Source of the DNA: Anaeromassilibacillus senegalensis
Lineage (GTDB): Bacteria > Bacillota > Clostridia > Oscillospirales > Acutalibacteraceae
DNA length: 64,000 nt
Reading direction: 5' to 3'
Assembly: GCF_001261775.1 (NCBI RefSeq)
Contig: NZ_LN868538.1
Span: 1,012,312 to 1,076,311, forward strand
Shown: positions 1 through 8,370 of the stretch, piece after piece
Numbering within the stretch: the stretch's first letter is position 1
Layout of the letters: each line of letters starts with the position of its first letter
Program-made: the position numbers and the translations under genes
Notes under the pieces: model-generated
Seen by the model: the letters and a program-made list of their open reading frames with translations, nothing else
The model's database searches: none
Told to the model about the DNA's origin: nothing

Positions 1-239
1 TTTATCACCTTGTAGAGGTGTAAAGAAGACAGGACCTGTCTGGTCCTCAACGCTTTTTTTCATCCCGGGAGCGGCCTGGTCTGAGACCAAAAAGGGGCCT
101 GTCCCATCATGGCCAGCATACACAGACCCGGCTGAACGACAAATCCCCCCGCCTATGGCGGGGGGATTCCTGATATCCTGTCCGTATTTTGTGCAAAATG
201 TGCGTTTTGAGACAGCCCCGTTCTTTTGTCAATCGGGGA
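1..239. other. Left-edge segment, possible partial small ORF
   Basis: No gene can be assigned with confidence. On the minus strand an ATG at 63-61 opens a frame (MKKSVEDQTGPVFF...) that runs off the left edge after 21 codons, without a convincing ribosome-binding site. Short inverted repeats (AGGACC/GGTCCT near 30-47; TGGTCTGAGACCA near 78-90) lie in the same stretch. The rest, up to the end of the ROK gene, holds only its terminator. Confidence 0.2.
142..168 (-). terminator. Rho-independent terminator after the ROK gene
   Basis: A perfect 12-bp GC-rich stem (AATCCCCCCGCC / GGCGGGGGGATT) with a 3-nt loop lies about 70 bp past the ROK stop. The T tract is poor on the minus strand, so termination efficiency is uncertain. 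Confidence 0.6.
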
Positions 240-1481
240 TTACCCGTCTTCCTCCTCCGGAAGCTCCATCAACTTGCCGGGATCAGCCAGCACCTGCTGC
301 GCCGCAATGGCCGCCGCGCCCATCAGCACGGGATTTTCCGGCATCTCGTCCAGCTCAATGGTGATCTCATTGTAGATCAGCGGGTTGACGCATTTATGTA
401 CACGTTCCTGTACGATCGAGAGCAGCAGCTCGCCGTCCACTTTGGTCAGCTCGTCGCCGATGACGATCAGGCCCGGGTTGAACTGGTTTACCAGATTGAT
501 AATGCCGATCGCCAGGAAGCCGCATACCTTTTCAAATTCCTCGCGCGCGACCTTGTCCCCCGCCTTGACCGCCTCGGAAATGCGCTGTACACTCAGGTCT
601 TCTGTGGACAGCACGGAATCCTCTCCGGCCTGCAGCCGCTTCTGAATGTTTTCACACAGGACGATGGTGGAGCAGTATTTTTCCAAACAGCCGTAGTTGC
701 CGCACTCGCACAGGGGCCCGTTGAAATTGATCGTGTTGTGCCCAAACTCGCCCGCAAGCCCGCGGTGGCCCAGCACCAGCTTGCCGTCCGTGATCATGCC
801 GCAGCCCACGCCCTGTCCCGCCAGCACATAGATCATGTTGCGGATGCCGTATTCCTTACTGCGGTACCAGAGCTGTGCAAACGCGCCGGCGTTCGCGTCG
901 TTGACAATCTGGATCGGCACGGTGAAGTCCTTGGTCAGCGCGTCCTTAATCGGAAAATTCTGCCAGCCGGACAGCTCCGTCACAAAAAAGATGCTGTCGC
1001 GCTCCTCGTAATACGGGCCGGGCATTGCCATGCAGACCACAGGGATTTCCGTGTCTGTATTTTCCTGCAGCATGGTGTAAATCGCAGTCCGAATCCGGGT
1101 AATCGTGATCTGCACGTTCTCCTTGGGCCCAATGCGGTACTGCTTGACCGTATAAAGCTTACCGGACAAGCCCGCCAGGCAAAGGAAAAACGCGCTGCGC
1201 GTCATACGGATGCCGATCACCTTATACTTCTGGTCATTTAACGCAATGCCGATGGAGCGCCTTCCCTTACTGCCGCTCATCAGGCCGGTTTCGACCACCA
1301 GGCCGCAGGTGATAAATTCGTTGATGATGTTGGTGATGGTCGCCTGCTTGAGCCCGGACAGTTGGGAAAGCGTGGCACGCGAACAGACCCCTTCCTGCCT
1401 CAGCAGATCCAGCACCAAAGCACGGTTGATCAACTGGCTTTTTTCCTGATTGATACTTTTGCGCGTATTAAATTCATTCAT
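240..1481 (-). CDS. ROK-family transcriptional repressor (NagC/XylR type)
   Basis: The protein of about 413 residues has an N-terminal winged helix-turn-helix (NRALVLDLLRQEGVCSRATLSQLSGLKQ...) followed by a ROK sugar-kinase-like domain. The ROK zinc motif is intact (GHNTINFNGPLCECGNYGCLE), as is a glycine-rich segment (VLAGQGVGCGMI). I chose the ATG at 1481 because GGGAG sits about 6 nt upstream; the longer upstream frame lacks a site. ROK repressors bind sugars or sugar phosphates and release operators upstream of sugar-use genes. The gene is divergent from the secreted GH20 hexosaminidase, so control of that gene by an amino-sugar-type inducer is a reasonable inference, but the effector cannot be read from the sequence. 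Confidence 0.93.
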   Translation of the reverse strand: MNEFNTRKSINQEKSQLINRALVLDLLRQEGVCSRATLSQLSGLKQATITNIINEFITCGLVVETGLMSGSKGRRSIGIALNDQKYKVIGIRMTRSAFFLCLAGLSGKLYTVKQYRIGPKENVQITITRIRTAIYTMLQENTDTEIPVVCMAMPGPYYEERDSIFFVTELSGWQNFPIKDALTKDFTVPIQIVNDANAGAFAQLWYRSKEYGIRNMIYVLAGQGVGCGMITDGKLVLGHRGLAGEFGHNTINFNGPLCECGNYGCLEKYCSTIVLCENIQKRLQAGEDSVLSTEDLSVQRISEAVKAGDKVAREEFEKVCGFLAIGIINLVNQFNPGLIVIGDELTKVDGELLLSIVQERVHKCVNPLIYNEITIELDEMPENPVLMGAAAIAAQQVLADPGKLMELPEEEDG

Positions 1482-1515
1482 GTTTACTCCCGCCCATCCA
1501 TTGGTAATTTTCTCC

Positions 1516-1521
1516 ATTATA
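1516..1521 (-). promoter_or_regulatory. -10 box for the ROK gene
   Basis: A perfect TATAAT on the minus strand lies about 35 nt before the ATG at 1481. No good -35 is seen at 16-18 bp, so this is a partial promoter call. Confidence 0.4.
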
Positions 1522-1538
1522 CTAAAATTTTTTTGCAT

Positions 1539-1947
1539 ATAAATTCTTGTATTTAATTAAAACCATACAGAATGCACCATTTTTACGAAAAAATATGTTT
1601 TTCTCGAGATAGCATTTATAAAATTGCCATAAAATCACACCACTGTCCTATGTAATTTGATCTATAACCTATAGATAGCATCCATTCAGGCCGTATATTT
1701 TTTCACCTTTCAGAATCATATCTCCCTTACCCGCCCAGATCTGTCATCCGGTGATCATTTACACGCTATGAATGATGTTGAAAAATAATTTTATTCAAGC
1801 AGAAAAATTGTTGTAATTTTCCAGATTCACCTCTTTTTTTCTTTTACAGATTCTATACTGAAAAAGAAACAATAACGGACCGGCTGTCCGGATGAAGGAG
1901 GGTAGAAAGGAGACTGAAAAAACAATTGTTTAAGGAGGAATGAAAAC
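1539..1947. promoter_or_regulatory. Divergent ROK/GH20 intergenic region
   Basis: This AT-rich stretch holds both promoters. For GH20 the best -10 is TATACT at 1854-1859, without a recognisable -35, which would fit an activator-dependent or repressible promoter. An imperfect AT-rich inverted repeat, TTGAA...TTCAA, spans 1778-1798 and another, CTATA-ACC-TATAG, lies near 1665-1677; either could be the operator of the adjacent ROK repressor. The GH20 ribosome-binding site AGGAGGA is at 1933-1939. An ATG at 1940 just after it gives only a three-codon frame that ends inside the GTG start. Confidence 0.4.
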
Positions 1948-4900
1948 GTGAAAGGAAATACTCGCATCGGCAGAAAGCTGACCGCACTGGCACTGGCCTG
2001 CGCACTGCTCTGCGGCGGCACAGCCAGCACGGCGATGGCCGCCATCAATAACCGGACACAATATGATCCCATGCACGGCCCAGAATCCGTCATGGAGCTC
2101 CCCTCTACCCCCAGTCAGGAGGAAACCGCGCCGCCGAAGGCAGAAGCTCCCTCGCGCACAGCGTCTTCCAGCAGCGCTTCCGCACAGGAGGAAGAAACGC
2201 TTTATAATGTAGCGTTGAACGCTGCGGCCGCCGCCTCAGATACAGAAGACGCCAACTTCCCCGCCTCCAAAGCGGTGGACGGCATTGTCAACCGCGACGT
2301 AAAACCCAACAGCGATCAATCCCGCTGGGCCAGCAATACCACCGGCGGCACCAAATGGCTGAAGATCGACTTCGGCAAATCGTATCCCATCTCTTCCATC
2401 GCGCTGGAATGGGAACGCCGGAACCCCACCGACTATTCCGTTGAGCTCTCCGAGGACGGGCAAAACTGGACGTCCGTCTACACCAGCACGCAGACCCCGT
2501 CCGATTTCCGCGAAGAGATCGCGCTGGACGCGCCCGTTTCCGGACGCTACCTGCAAATTGTAATCCGCGCCTTTAATGAAATCAGCGAAACCATCAAGTG
2601 GAACACCGTCTCCCTCTATGAGGTGGAGGCGTACAGCACAGAGGAACCGGAGGTGCCGGACGAGCCCATCGAGGAGGGCAACCTCTGTCTGAAGGGCACC
2701 GCCACCGCATCCGCCAGTGAAGCCGCCGACTTTTCCGCCAGCAAAGCCATTGACGGTGTGATTGACCGGAACGGCAATAAGAAATCCCGCTGGGCCAGCG
2801 CCGTAGGCAACGGCCCGCACTGGCTGAAAGTCGACCTCGGCGCGGTCAAGCCCGTGAAAAATATCGTACTGGAATGGGAGCGCCGGAACGCGACCTCCTA
2901 CACGGTAGACTTCTCCGAGGACGGGGAAAACTGGAACCCGGTCTACACCGGCACCGGCGCACCCGCCAACTTCCGGCAGATTATCGCGCTGGACGAGGCG
3001 GTCAAAACGCGCTATATCCGCGTATACATTTCCAAATTCAACGCCACCAGCGAGGGCGTCACCTGGAGCACCGTCTCCCTGTATGAAGTGGAGGCCTACA
3101 GCGGCGATATCCCGCAGACGCTTGCAGACGTCGCCGCCTCCCTGCAGGTTCCCGCCGTTCAGGCGGGCGACACCGTGCTGACGATGCCGGCCGTGCCGGA
3201 GGACTGCACCGTTGAACTGATCGGCGCGGACTACGAGCAGGTCGTGGACAGCGACGGAACCATTTATCCGCCGGTTTCCGACGTCACCGTTTCCGTGATG
3301 TTCCTGGTTACGCGCGGCATTGAAACCGCCAAATCCCCCGACATCGCCGTGGAGATTCCCGGCACCGAGCCGGCCGGCGGCAACGCAAAGCCGCTGGTCA
3401 TCCCGGAGCTGCGCGAGTGGAGCGGCGGGCAGGGCAATTTCTCCATCTCGAACGCGACGCGCATCGTGGTGGATGACGTCTACGCAAACGAGCTGCTGGA
3501 GACGGCAAACACCTTTGCGGAGGACTATGAGGACATCACCGGCCGCTGGGCCTCCGTCACCACGGGCAGCAAGGCGGACGCGCACGGCTTCTTCCTCACG
3601 CTGGACACCGAAGACGGCGGCCTTGGCGACGAGGGCTATTACCTCCGCGTAGACGACAGCCTGACCATCGAGGCGGAAACCGCACAGGGCGTATTCCTGG
3701 GCACGCGGTCCGTCCTGCAAATCCTCAAGCAGACAGGCACCACGATCCCGAAGGGCGTCTCCCGCGACTATCCGAAGTTCAAGGTGCGCGGCTTCATGTT
3801 CGACGTGGCTCGCCGCCCGGTCTCCCTGGAATTCATCACAGAAGTCATGAAAACCATGTCCTGGTATAAGATGAACGACTTCCATCTCCATCTCAATGAC
3901 AACTACATCTGGATGAACAATTATGCCACCAAACAGGAGGCCATTGAAAACGCCTATTCCGCTTTCCGCCTGGAGTCCAGCGTACAGGGCGAAAACGGCG
4001 TCTATCTGACGGCGCAGGACCTGTCCTATTCCAAGCGGGATTTCGGCAATTTCATCGACCTGTCCAAACAGTACGGCGTCAATATCGTACCGGAATTCGA
4101 CAGCCCCGGCCATTCCCTGGCCTTTATTAAGGTACATCCGGAATACGCTTACAACGGCTCGAACACACACAGCCCGCAGGAAAACGGCGCGATGCTGGAC
4201 GTGACCAACCCGGAAGCCGTTGAATTTATGAAGGGTATCTTTGACGAATACCTGGACCCGCAGGACGGCGAGGAGCCGGTCTTCCGCGATTCCGTCTTCC
4301 ACGTCGGCGCGGACGAATTCTACGGCAACGCGGAGCAGTACCGGAAATACGCGGACACCATGCTCAAATATGTGCTGGACAAAGGCATCACCCCGCGCAT
4401 CTGGGGCAGCCTGACCAGCAAGAACGGCAGCACGCCGGTCGTTTCGGAAGGCGTGCAGATGAATATCTGGAGCAAGGGCTGGGCGCAGCCGCTGCCGATG
4501 TTCAATCAGGGCTACGATTTGATCAATATTCTGGACAGCAATCTGTACATTGTGCCCGGCGCCAATTACTACCACGACTATCTAAATGTACAGTACCTGT
4601 ACAACAACTGGACCCCCAATAATTTTGACGGTACGGTCATTTCCGCCTGCGAGCCGCAGATGCTGGGCGGTTCGTTCGCCCTCTGGAACGACATGACCGG
4701 CATCAGCTACAACGGCATCACCGAGTACGACATGTTCGACCGCCTCTTCCCGCCGATGCAGGCCCTTTCCGAGAAATGCTGGGGCGAGGCTTCGGACAAG
4801 ACCTACGCGGAATTCCAGTCGCTCGCCAAAACCATTGGCACCGCGCCGAACACCAATCCGCGCGGCATTGTGGAATCCAAGGGCGACGAGGTCCTCTCCT

Positions 4901-5910
4901 TCGATTTTGAAGGCTCTCTGGGCCGCGCCATGTCCGACACCTCCGAAAATGGCTACGATGCGCTCTACATGTCCAACGTCGAATTGACGGAGGACGGCAA
5001 GAACGGCCAGGGCCTGGCATTTACCTCCTACGACAGCCACGTCTCCCTGCCGCTTTCCAACATGGGACCGGAATACTCCATGTCCATGTGGGTCAAACGC
5101 GAGCTGGGCGGAAACGACGAACAGATTCTGCTGGAATCTGCCAAAGGAACGTTTAAAGCCGTGCAGGCGGGCACCGGCAAGGTCGGCTTCTCCCGCGACG
5201 GCGTGGACTATTCCTTTGACTACACGCTGCCGGTCGGCGAGTGGGTCAAGCTCGGCATCGTCGGCCAGCACAACAAGACAAAGCTTTTTGTCAACGACGT
5301 CTATGTGGATGAGATCAGCCGCGCGAATACCGTCATCACTCAGCACGGCGTCAGCGCCGCGCAGTTCGGCACCTTCCTGCTGCCGCTGGCAACGCTGGGC
5401 AGCGAAACAGACGCCTTCCAGGGTGTGATCGACGACTTTACCGTTTCCAAAGGCGACCTCTTCATTGACAAGAGCCTGGTGCCGCACAGCAAGATGACCG
5501 CCACGGCGACCAGCGAGAAGAATCCCGCCACGGGCACCGACGGCCCGGCCTCCTTCGCCATCGACGGGGACGAGACGACGCTCTGGCACACCAACTATCC
5601 GGCCGGCGCCTCCGACGCGCTGCCGCAGAGCATCACCCTGACCTTCAGCGAACCGTTTCACATTAACAAATTCACCTATCTGCCGCGCTCTTCCGGTCCG
5701 AACGGCATCATCACGCAGTACGACCTGCAGGTAGTCACTGCCGACGGTGAAACCGTCACAGTCGCCAGCGGCAATTGGGCGAACAACGCCAGCCTGAAAA
5801 CCGCCACCTTCGACGCGGTGAATGCAAAGAGCATCACGCTCACCGCCAAGGCGGGCGGCGGCGGCTTTGCCTCTGCCGCGGAACTCAACGTCTACCAGGT
5901 TATCAACTGA
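1948..5910 (+). CDS. Secreted GH20 beta-N-acetylhexosaminidase / lacto-N-biosidase-like, with CBM32 modules
   Basis: This 1320-residue secreted enzyme removes terminal N-acetylhexosamine units (or lacto-N-biose) from glycans outside the cell. The signal peptide ends near residue 31 (TAMA/AINN). Two F5/8C (CBM32) modules lie at about 85-230 and 245-385, an Ig-like region follows, then a GH20b domain (480-605) and the GH20 barrel (608-970) with the catalytic pair in HVGADE (Asp789-Glu790). A LamG-like domain (985-1170) and a third CBM32 (1180-1318) finish it. The segment MSWYKMNDFHLHLNDN resembles lacto-N-biosidase-type GH20 enzymes, but this does not fix the substrate. Start is GTG, 8 nt after AGGAGGA. 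Unlike the other giant enzymes here it has no FIVAR repeats and no conserved C-terminal tail, so it is probably retained or released differently. Confidence 0.95.
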   Translation: MKGNTRIGRKLTALALACALLCGGTASTAMAAINNRTQYDPMHGPESVMELPSTPSQEETAPPKAEAPSRTASSSSASAQEEETLYNVALNAAAAASDTEDANFPASKAVDGIVNRDVKPNSDQSRWASNTTGGTKWLKIDFGKSYPISSIALEWERRNPTDYSVELSEDGQNWTSVYTSTQTPSDFREEIALDAPVSGRYLQIVIRAFNEISETIKWNTVSLYEVEAYSTEEPEVPDEPIEEGNLCLKGTATASASEAADFSASKAIDGVIDRNGNKKSRWASAVGNGPHWLKVDLGAVKPVKNIVLEWERRNATSYTVDFSEDGENWNPVYTGTGAPANFRQIIALDEAVKTRYIRVYISKFNATSEGVTWSTVSLYEVEAYSGDIPQTLADVAASLQVPAVQAGDTVLTMPAVPEDCTVELIGADYEQVVDSDGTIYPPVSDVTVSVMFLVTRGIETAKSPDIAVEIPGTEPAGGNAKPLVIPELREWSGGQGNFSISNATRIVVDDVYANELLETANTFAEDYEDITGRWASVTTGSKADAHGFFLTLDTEDGGLGDEGYYLRVDDSLTIEAETAQGVFLGTRSVLQILKQTGTTIPKGVSRDYPKFKVRGFMFDVARRPVSLEFITEVMKTMSWYKMNDFHLHLNDNYIWMNNYATKQEAIENAYSAFRLESSVQGENGVYLTAQDLSYSKRDFGNFIDLSKQYGVNIVPEFDSPGHSLAFIKVHPEYAYNGSNTHSPQENGAMLDVTNPEAVEFMKGIFDEYLDPQDGEEPVFRDSVFHVGADEFYGNAEQYRKYADTMLKYVLDKGITPRIWGSLTSKNGSTPVVSEGVQMNIWSKGWAQPLPMFNQGYDLINILDSNLYIVPGANYYHDYLNVQYLYNNWTPNNFDGTVISACEPQMLGGSFALWNDMTGISYNGITEYDMFDRLFPPMQALSEKCWGEASDKTYAEFQSLAKTIGTAPNTNPRGIVESKGDEVLSFDFEGSLGRAMSDTSENGYDALYMSNVELTEDGKNGQGLAFTSYDSHVSLPLSNMGPEYSMSMWVKRELGGNDEQILLESAKGTFKAVQAGTGKVGFSRDGVDYSFDYTLPVGEWVKLGIVGQHNKTKLFVNDVYVDEISRANTVITQHGVSAAQFGTFLLPLATLGSETDAFQGVIDDFTVSKGDLFIDKSLVPHSKMTATATSEKNPATGTDGPASFAIDGDETTLWHTNYPAGASDALPQSITLTFSEPFHINKFTYLPRSSGPNGIITQYDLQVVTADGETVTVASGNWANNASLKTATFDAVNAKSITLTAKAGGGGFASAAELNVYQVIN

Positions 5911-5960
5911 CAAAGCTGCCTTACTGTTGGCTAAACGCGTAACAATCGGCTGCATTTGAT

Positions 5961-5996
5961 GGCTCCTCCCCGCTCCGGTGGGGAGGAGCCGTTTTC
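5961..5996 (+). terminator. Terminator of the GH20 gene
   Basis: An 11-bp stem, GGCTCCTCCCC / GGGGAGGAGCC, is followed by GTTTTC. It lies 50 bp past the stop. Confidence 0.85.
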
Positions 5997-6099
5997 ATGC
6001 CGCCATCACTCTGTATAAGGCCGCTACTGCGGTCCATTCTTTTCGGACAACTTTCCCGCGCCGCAAAGGGCGCATAGACTGGCGCGGGAGGTTATGACT

Positions 6100-7069
6100 A
6101 TGAATCCATATACAACAAACGGATCCGTTCCGTTTTATGTACCGGGATGTTTTCCGGGATGCAACCCCACGGGGACCGTGGGACCAACCGGGCCAAGAGG
6201 TGCAACGGGTCCAACCGGGGCCACTGGCGCAACCGGCCTGCGGGGGGAAACCGGCCCGACCGGGCCAAGAGGATTGACCGGCGCCACCGGGTCCCGCGGC
6301 CCAACCGGGCCGACCGGCATGCGGGGCGCAACCGGCTCCACCGGGCCGCAGGGGGTAGCCAACCGGGTCGCAGGGTGCCACAGGACCAACCGGCGCGCAA
6401 GGCGCAGCCGGTCCTGCCGGACTGCGGGGAGAAACCGGTGCGGCAGGGCCGCAGGGCGCCACAGGAGCAACTGGTGATCAGGGACCCATCGGCCCCACCG
6501 GACCACGGGGGGAAACCGGTGCAACCGGACCGCAGGGGGTAACCGGTGCGACCGGCGACCAGGGCCCCATTGGGCCTGCCGGACCACAGGGCATAACCGG
6601 TGCAACCGGACCGCAGGGCGACGCCGGCGCGACGGGAGCAACCGGGGCAACAGGCCCTTCCGGAGTGGACACCCGCGACTATTCCCTGTTTTATGTACAG
6701 TCCGACACCTATCGCGACGGTTCCTTCCTCACGCTTTACCAGTATCTGCGCGGGAACGGAGGGATCACGCTGGACGCCAACAACCAGACGATTACCCTTT
6801 CTCCCCGTCACCTTTACCAGGTGGCGTTCATGGTACAGGGGCAGGCAGCAGCGGGAAGCTACCTGCAGGTTGCCCCTTATGTGGGCAGCAGGGCAGATCC
6901 GAATTTCACCGCTACCGCGCAGGCGGTTTCCGGCGACAATCCCATTTCCGTGACCGGCAGCTTTTTTGTCGACGTACCTTTGCAAACCTTTCTTTCTCTC
7001 CAGGTGCACGGCGCGCTGACCGGTACGCTCACCGGCACCCTCAGCATTTTTGTTGTGAACGACCTGTAA
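6100..7069 (+). pseudogene. Collagen-like (Gly-X-Y) surface protein, frameshifted
   Basis: A short N-terminus ([23 protein letters not shown]) leads into Gly-X-Y triplets rich in GPT/GAT/GPR, then a C-terminal globular domain of about 130 residues ([15 protein letters not shown]... to SIFVVNDL) like the TNF/C1q-like heads of BclA-type exosporium and surface glycoproteins. The reading frame breaks near 6355-6360: a four-base insertion (GCCA within CAGGGGGTA-GCCA-ACCGGG) shifts the frame by +1. The Gly-X-Y pattern continues perfectly in the next frame to the stop at 7069, while the original frame ends at 6477. Another repeat near 6533 has the intact CAGGGGGTAACCGG. ATG at 6100 is preferred over 6094 because GGGAGG is 8 nt upstream. 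It is either a recent mutation, phase variation or a sequencing error. Confidence 0.85.
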
Positions 7070-7070
7070 C

Positions 7071-7118
7071 AAAGAGCAGCGCCCCCGGAGTAAAATTGCT
7101 CCGGGGGCGCTGCTCTTT
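7071..7118. terminator. Bidirectional terminator
   Basis: A perfect 20-bp inverted repeat with an 8-nt loop, flanked by A and T tracts, lies between the convergent collagen-like and amidase genes. It ends within about 20 bp of both stops. Confidence 0.93.
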
Positions 7119-7134
7119 TCCTTTATATGGCTTT

Positions 7135-8028
7135 TTATTGGACTGTCACGGTGCAGGAGGTGGTATAGCCGTCCACGCTGGCGCGGATCACGGCGGTCCC
7201 TCTGGCGCGCGCCGTCACCCTGCCGCCCGCGTTCACAGTTGCCACGGCGGCATTGCTGGTCGTGAACCGGACATCGGACGCACTGTAGACGATTCCCGTC
7301 GGCACGGAATCGATCAGCCACTGAAAGCTTCCGCCGGGCGAGAGCCGCGCGGAAATGCGGGTGGAACCAATGCCCGCGCGGGCCGGCACGTCCCGCTGCT
7401 GTGAAAATTGATAGACGGATTCCGCCAGATCTCTTGCGATAACGTCGATGTTGTTCTGAATCCAAACCATGTCCTGCGTGTTGTCGTGGAACGCCGTTTC
7501 AATCAGTGCACGCGGCATGGTCGGTGTGTTCAGCTCCAGAAACGAGTTGTTGTTGACGCGCCGGATATTGGACGTATCAGGATAGGAATAGTTTCTGGCA
7601 AGGAGCTGCGTGAAGGTGTTGCCCCCCTGGTCCTGCCCGTGCAGATAAAAGCGCGCGCCCCGGGCCTGCCCGTTGGCGGCGTTCGAGTGGATGGACAGGT
7701 AAAGGTCGCACCCGCGGTTTTCCGCCTCCCGGATGCGGGCGCGCAGAAAACTGCTCTGGCTGGACGAGGGGCCGTCCTGCGGACCGGCGACAATGTAGTT
7801 GATGCCGTACTGCTGCAAATACGGCACCATGGCTACGGCGATCTTCCGCATGTACATCTCCTCGTTGCCAACGCCGTCCGCATAGGTATTCCACGGCTGG
7901 GCGGACGGGCTGATGTAGACAAGGAACGGTTTTTCCGCGACGGCAGCCGAGGCCGGCGGGATCCCGGCAACGGACACGGCAAGGCAGAGCAATGCGGCGG
8001 TCAGGCTGGTCTTAGCTGGTCGTTTCAT
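7135..8028 (-). CDS. Secreted N-acetylmuramoyl-L-alanine amidase (Amidase_3) with a Big2 domain
   Basis: This 297-residue secreted zinc amidase would cut the MurNAc-L-Ala bond of peptidoglycan. Signal peptide: MKRPAKTSLTAALL...ASA. The catalytic domain (about 30-205) shows the expected E (GNEE), H (SIHSN) and catalytic Glu (ALIETAFHDN). The usual first zinc-ligand histidine motif is replaced by PSAQPWN, as I recall for the subfamily that reads SPSxQ. A bacterial Ig-like Big2 domain fills 215-297 (ARLSPGGSFQWLIDS... to TTSCTVTVQ). The ATG at 8028 has GAGGAG about 8 nt upstream; the longer frame adds an implausible N-terminus. It stands alone, divergent from the GH3 gene; a role in cell-wall turnover or sporulation is possible. 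Confidence 0.92.
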   Translation of the reverse strand: MKRPAKTSLTAALLCLAVSVAGIPPASAAVAEKPFLVYISPSAQPWNTYADGVGNEEMYMRKIAVAMVPYLQQYGINYIVAGPQDGPSSSQSSFLRARIREAENRGCDLYLSIHSNAANGQARGARFYLHGQDQGGNTFTQLLARNYSYPDTSNIRRVNNNSFLELNTPTMPRALIETAFHDNTQDMVWIQNNIDVIARDLAESVYQFSQQRDVPARAGIGSTRISARLSPGGSFQWLIDSVPTGIVYSASDVRFTTSNAAVATVNAGGRVTARARGTAVIRASVDGYTTSCTVTVQ

Positions 8029-8370
8029 AACGGTTTCTCCTCTCTGTTTTTCCGGTGAACCGGTTGTCTTTATCCTATCGGAAACCATCTGCCAAATAAG
8101 TCAGATTCAGAATAAATCCGCAAACTTTCTGTGAATGATTCGATTCATTCATCAAACGGTATTTTATGATAATTCCATATAATTCTTCCATTAGTATCAC
8201 TTTATTTATCAATTTTGATTTAATACAATTACAGATTTAAATGGTTTAACTTGAATCTTTTGGTTGTAAAACTGAAAGGAGGATGAAGCGCGCTTATTTG
8301 GATCAGAGGAATGGGGACCGCCGCCGGAACCGCCGGCACAGCGTCCCCGCAAAATGAAAGGAGCTTGCAG
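8029..8370. promoter_or_regulatory. Divergent amidase/GH3 promoter region
   Basis: For the rightward GH3 gene, TTGATT (8215-8220), 17 bp, TAAATG (8238-8243) is a weak candidate promoter. An imperfect 18-bp inverted repeat, GAATGATTCGATTCATTC, lies at about 8133-8150, nearer the amidase. The GH3 ribosome-binding site AAAGGAG is at 8357-8363. A 24-codon frame at 8283-8357 (MKRAYLDQRNGD...) ends just before it; its GGAGG touches the ATG with no spacing, so I do not call it a gene. Confidence 0.3.

Noticed and set aside
2236..4575. Long open frames antisense to the GH20 and other giant genes (for example 779 codons here, 1352 codons at 11386-15444)
   Set aside because: They mirror GC-rich coding sequence on the other strand, are rich in Arg/Ala/Gly/Val without domain motifs and lack ribosome-binding sites.
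5995..6672. Proline-rich minus-strand frames opposite the collagen-like gene
   Set aside because: They are the complement of Gly-X-Y codons (GGN/CCN), not separate proteins.
8283..8357. 24-codon frame between the GH3 promoter region and its start
   Set aside because: GGAGG touches the ATG with no spacing, and the peptide (MKRAYLDQRNGDRRRN...) is not recognisable. A leader peptide is possible but unsupported.
8311..8370. Upstream ATG that would lengthen the GH3 protein by 20 residues
   Set aside because: It puts a non-hydrophobic stretch before a good signal peptide, whereas ATG 8371 has AAAGGAG at ideal distance.
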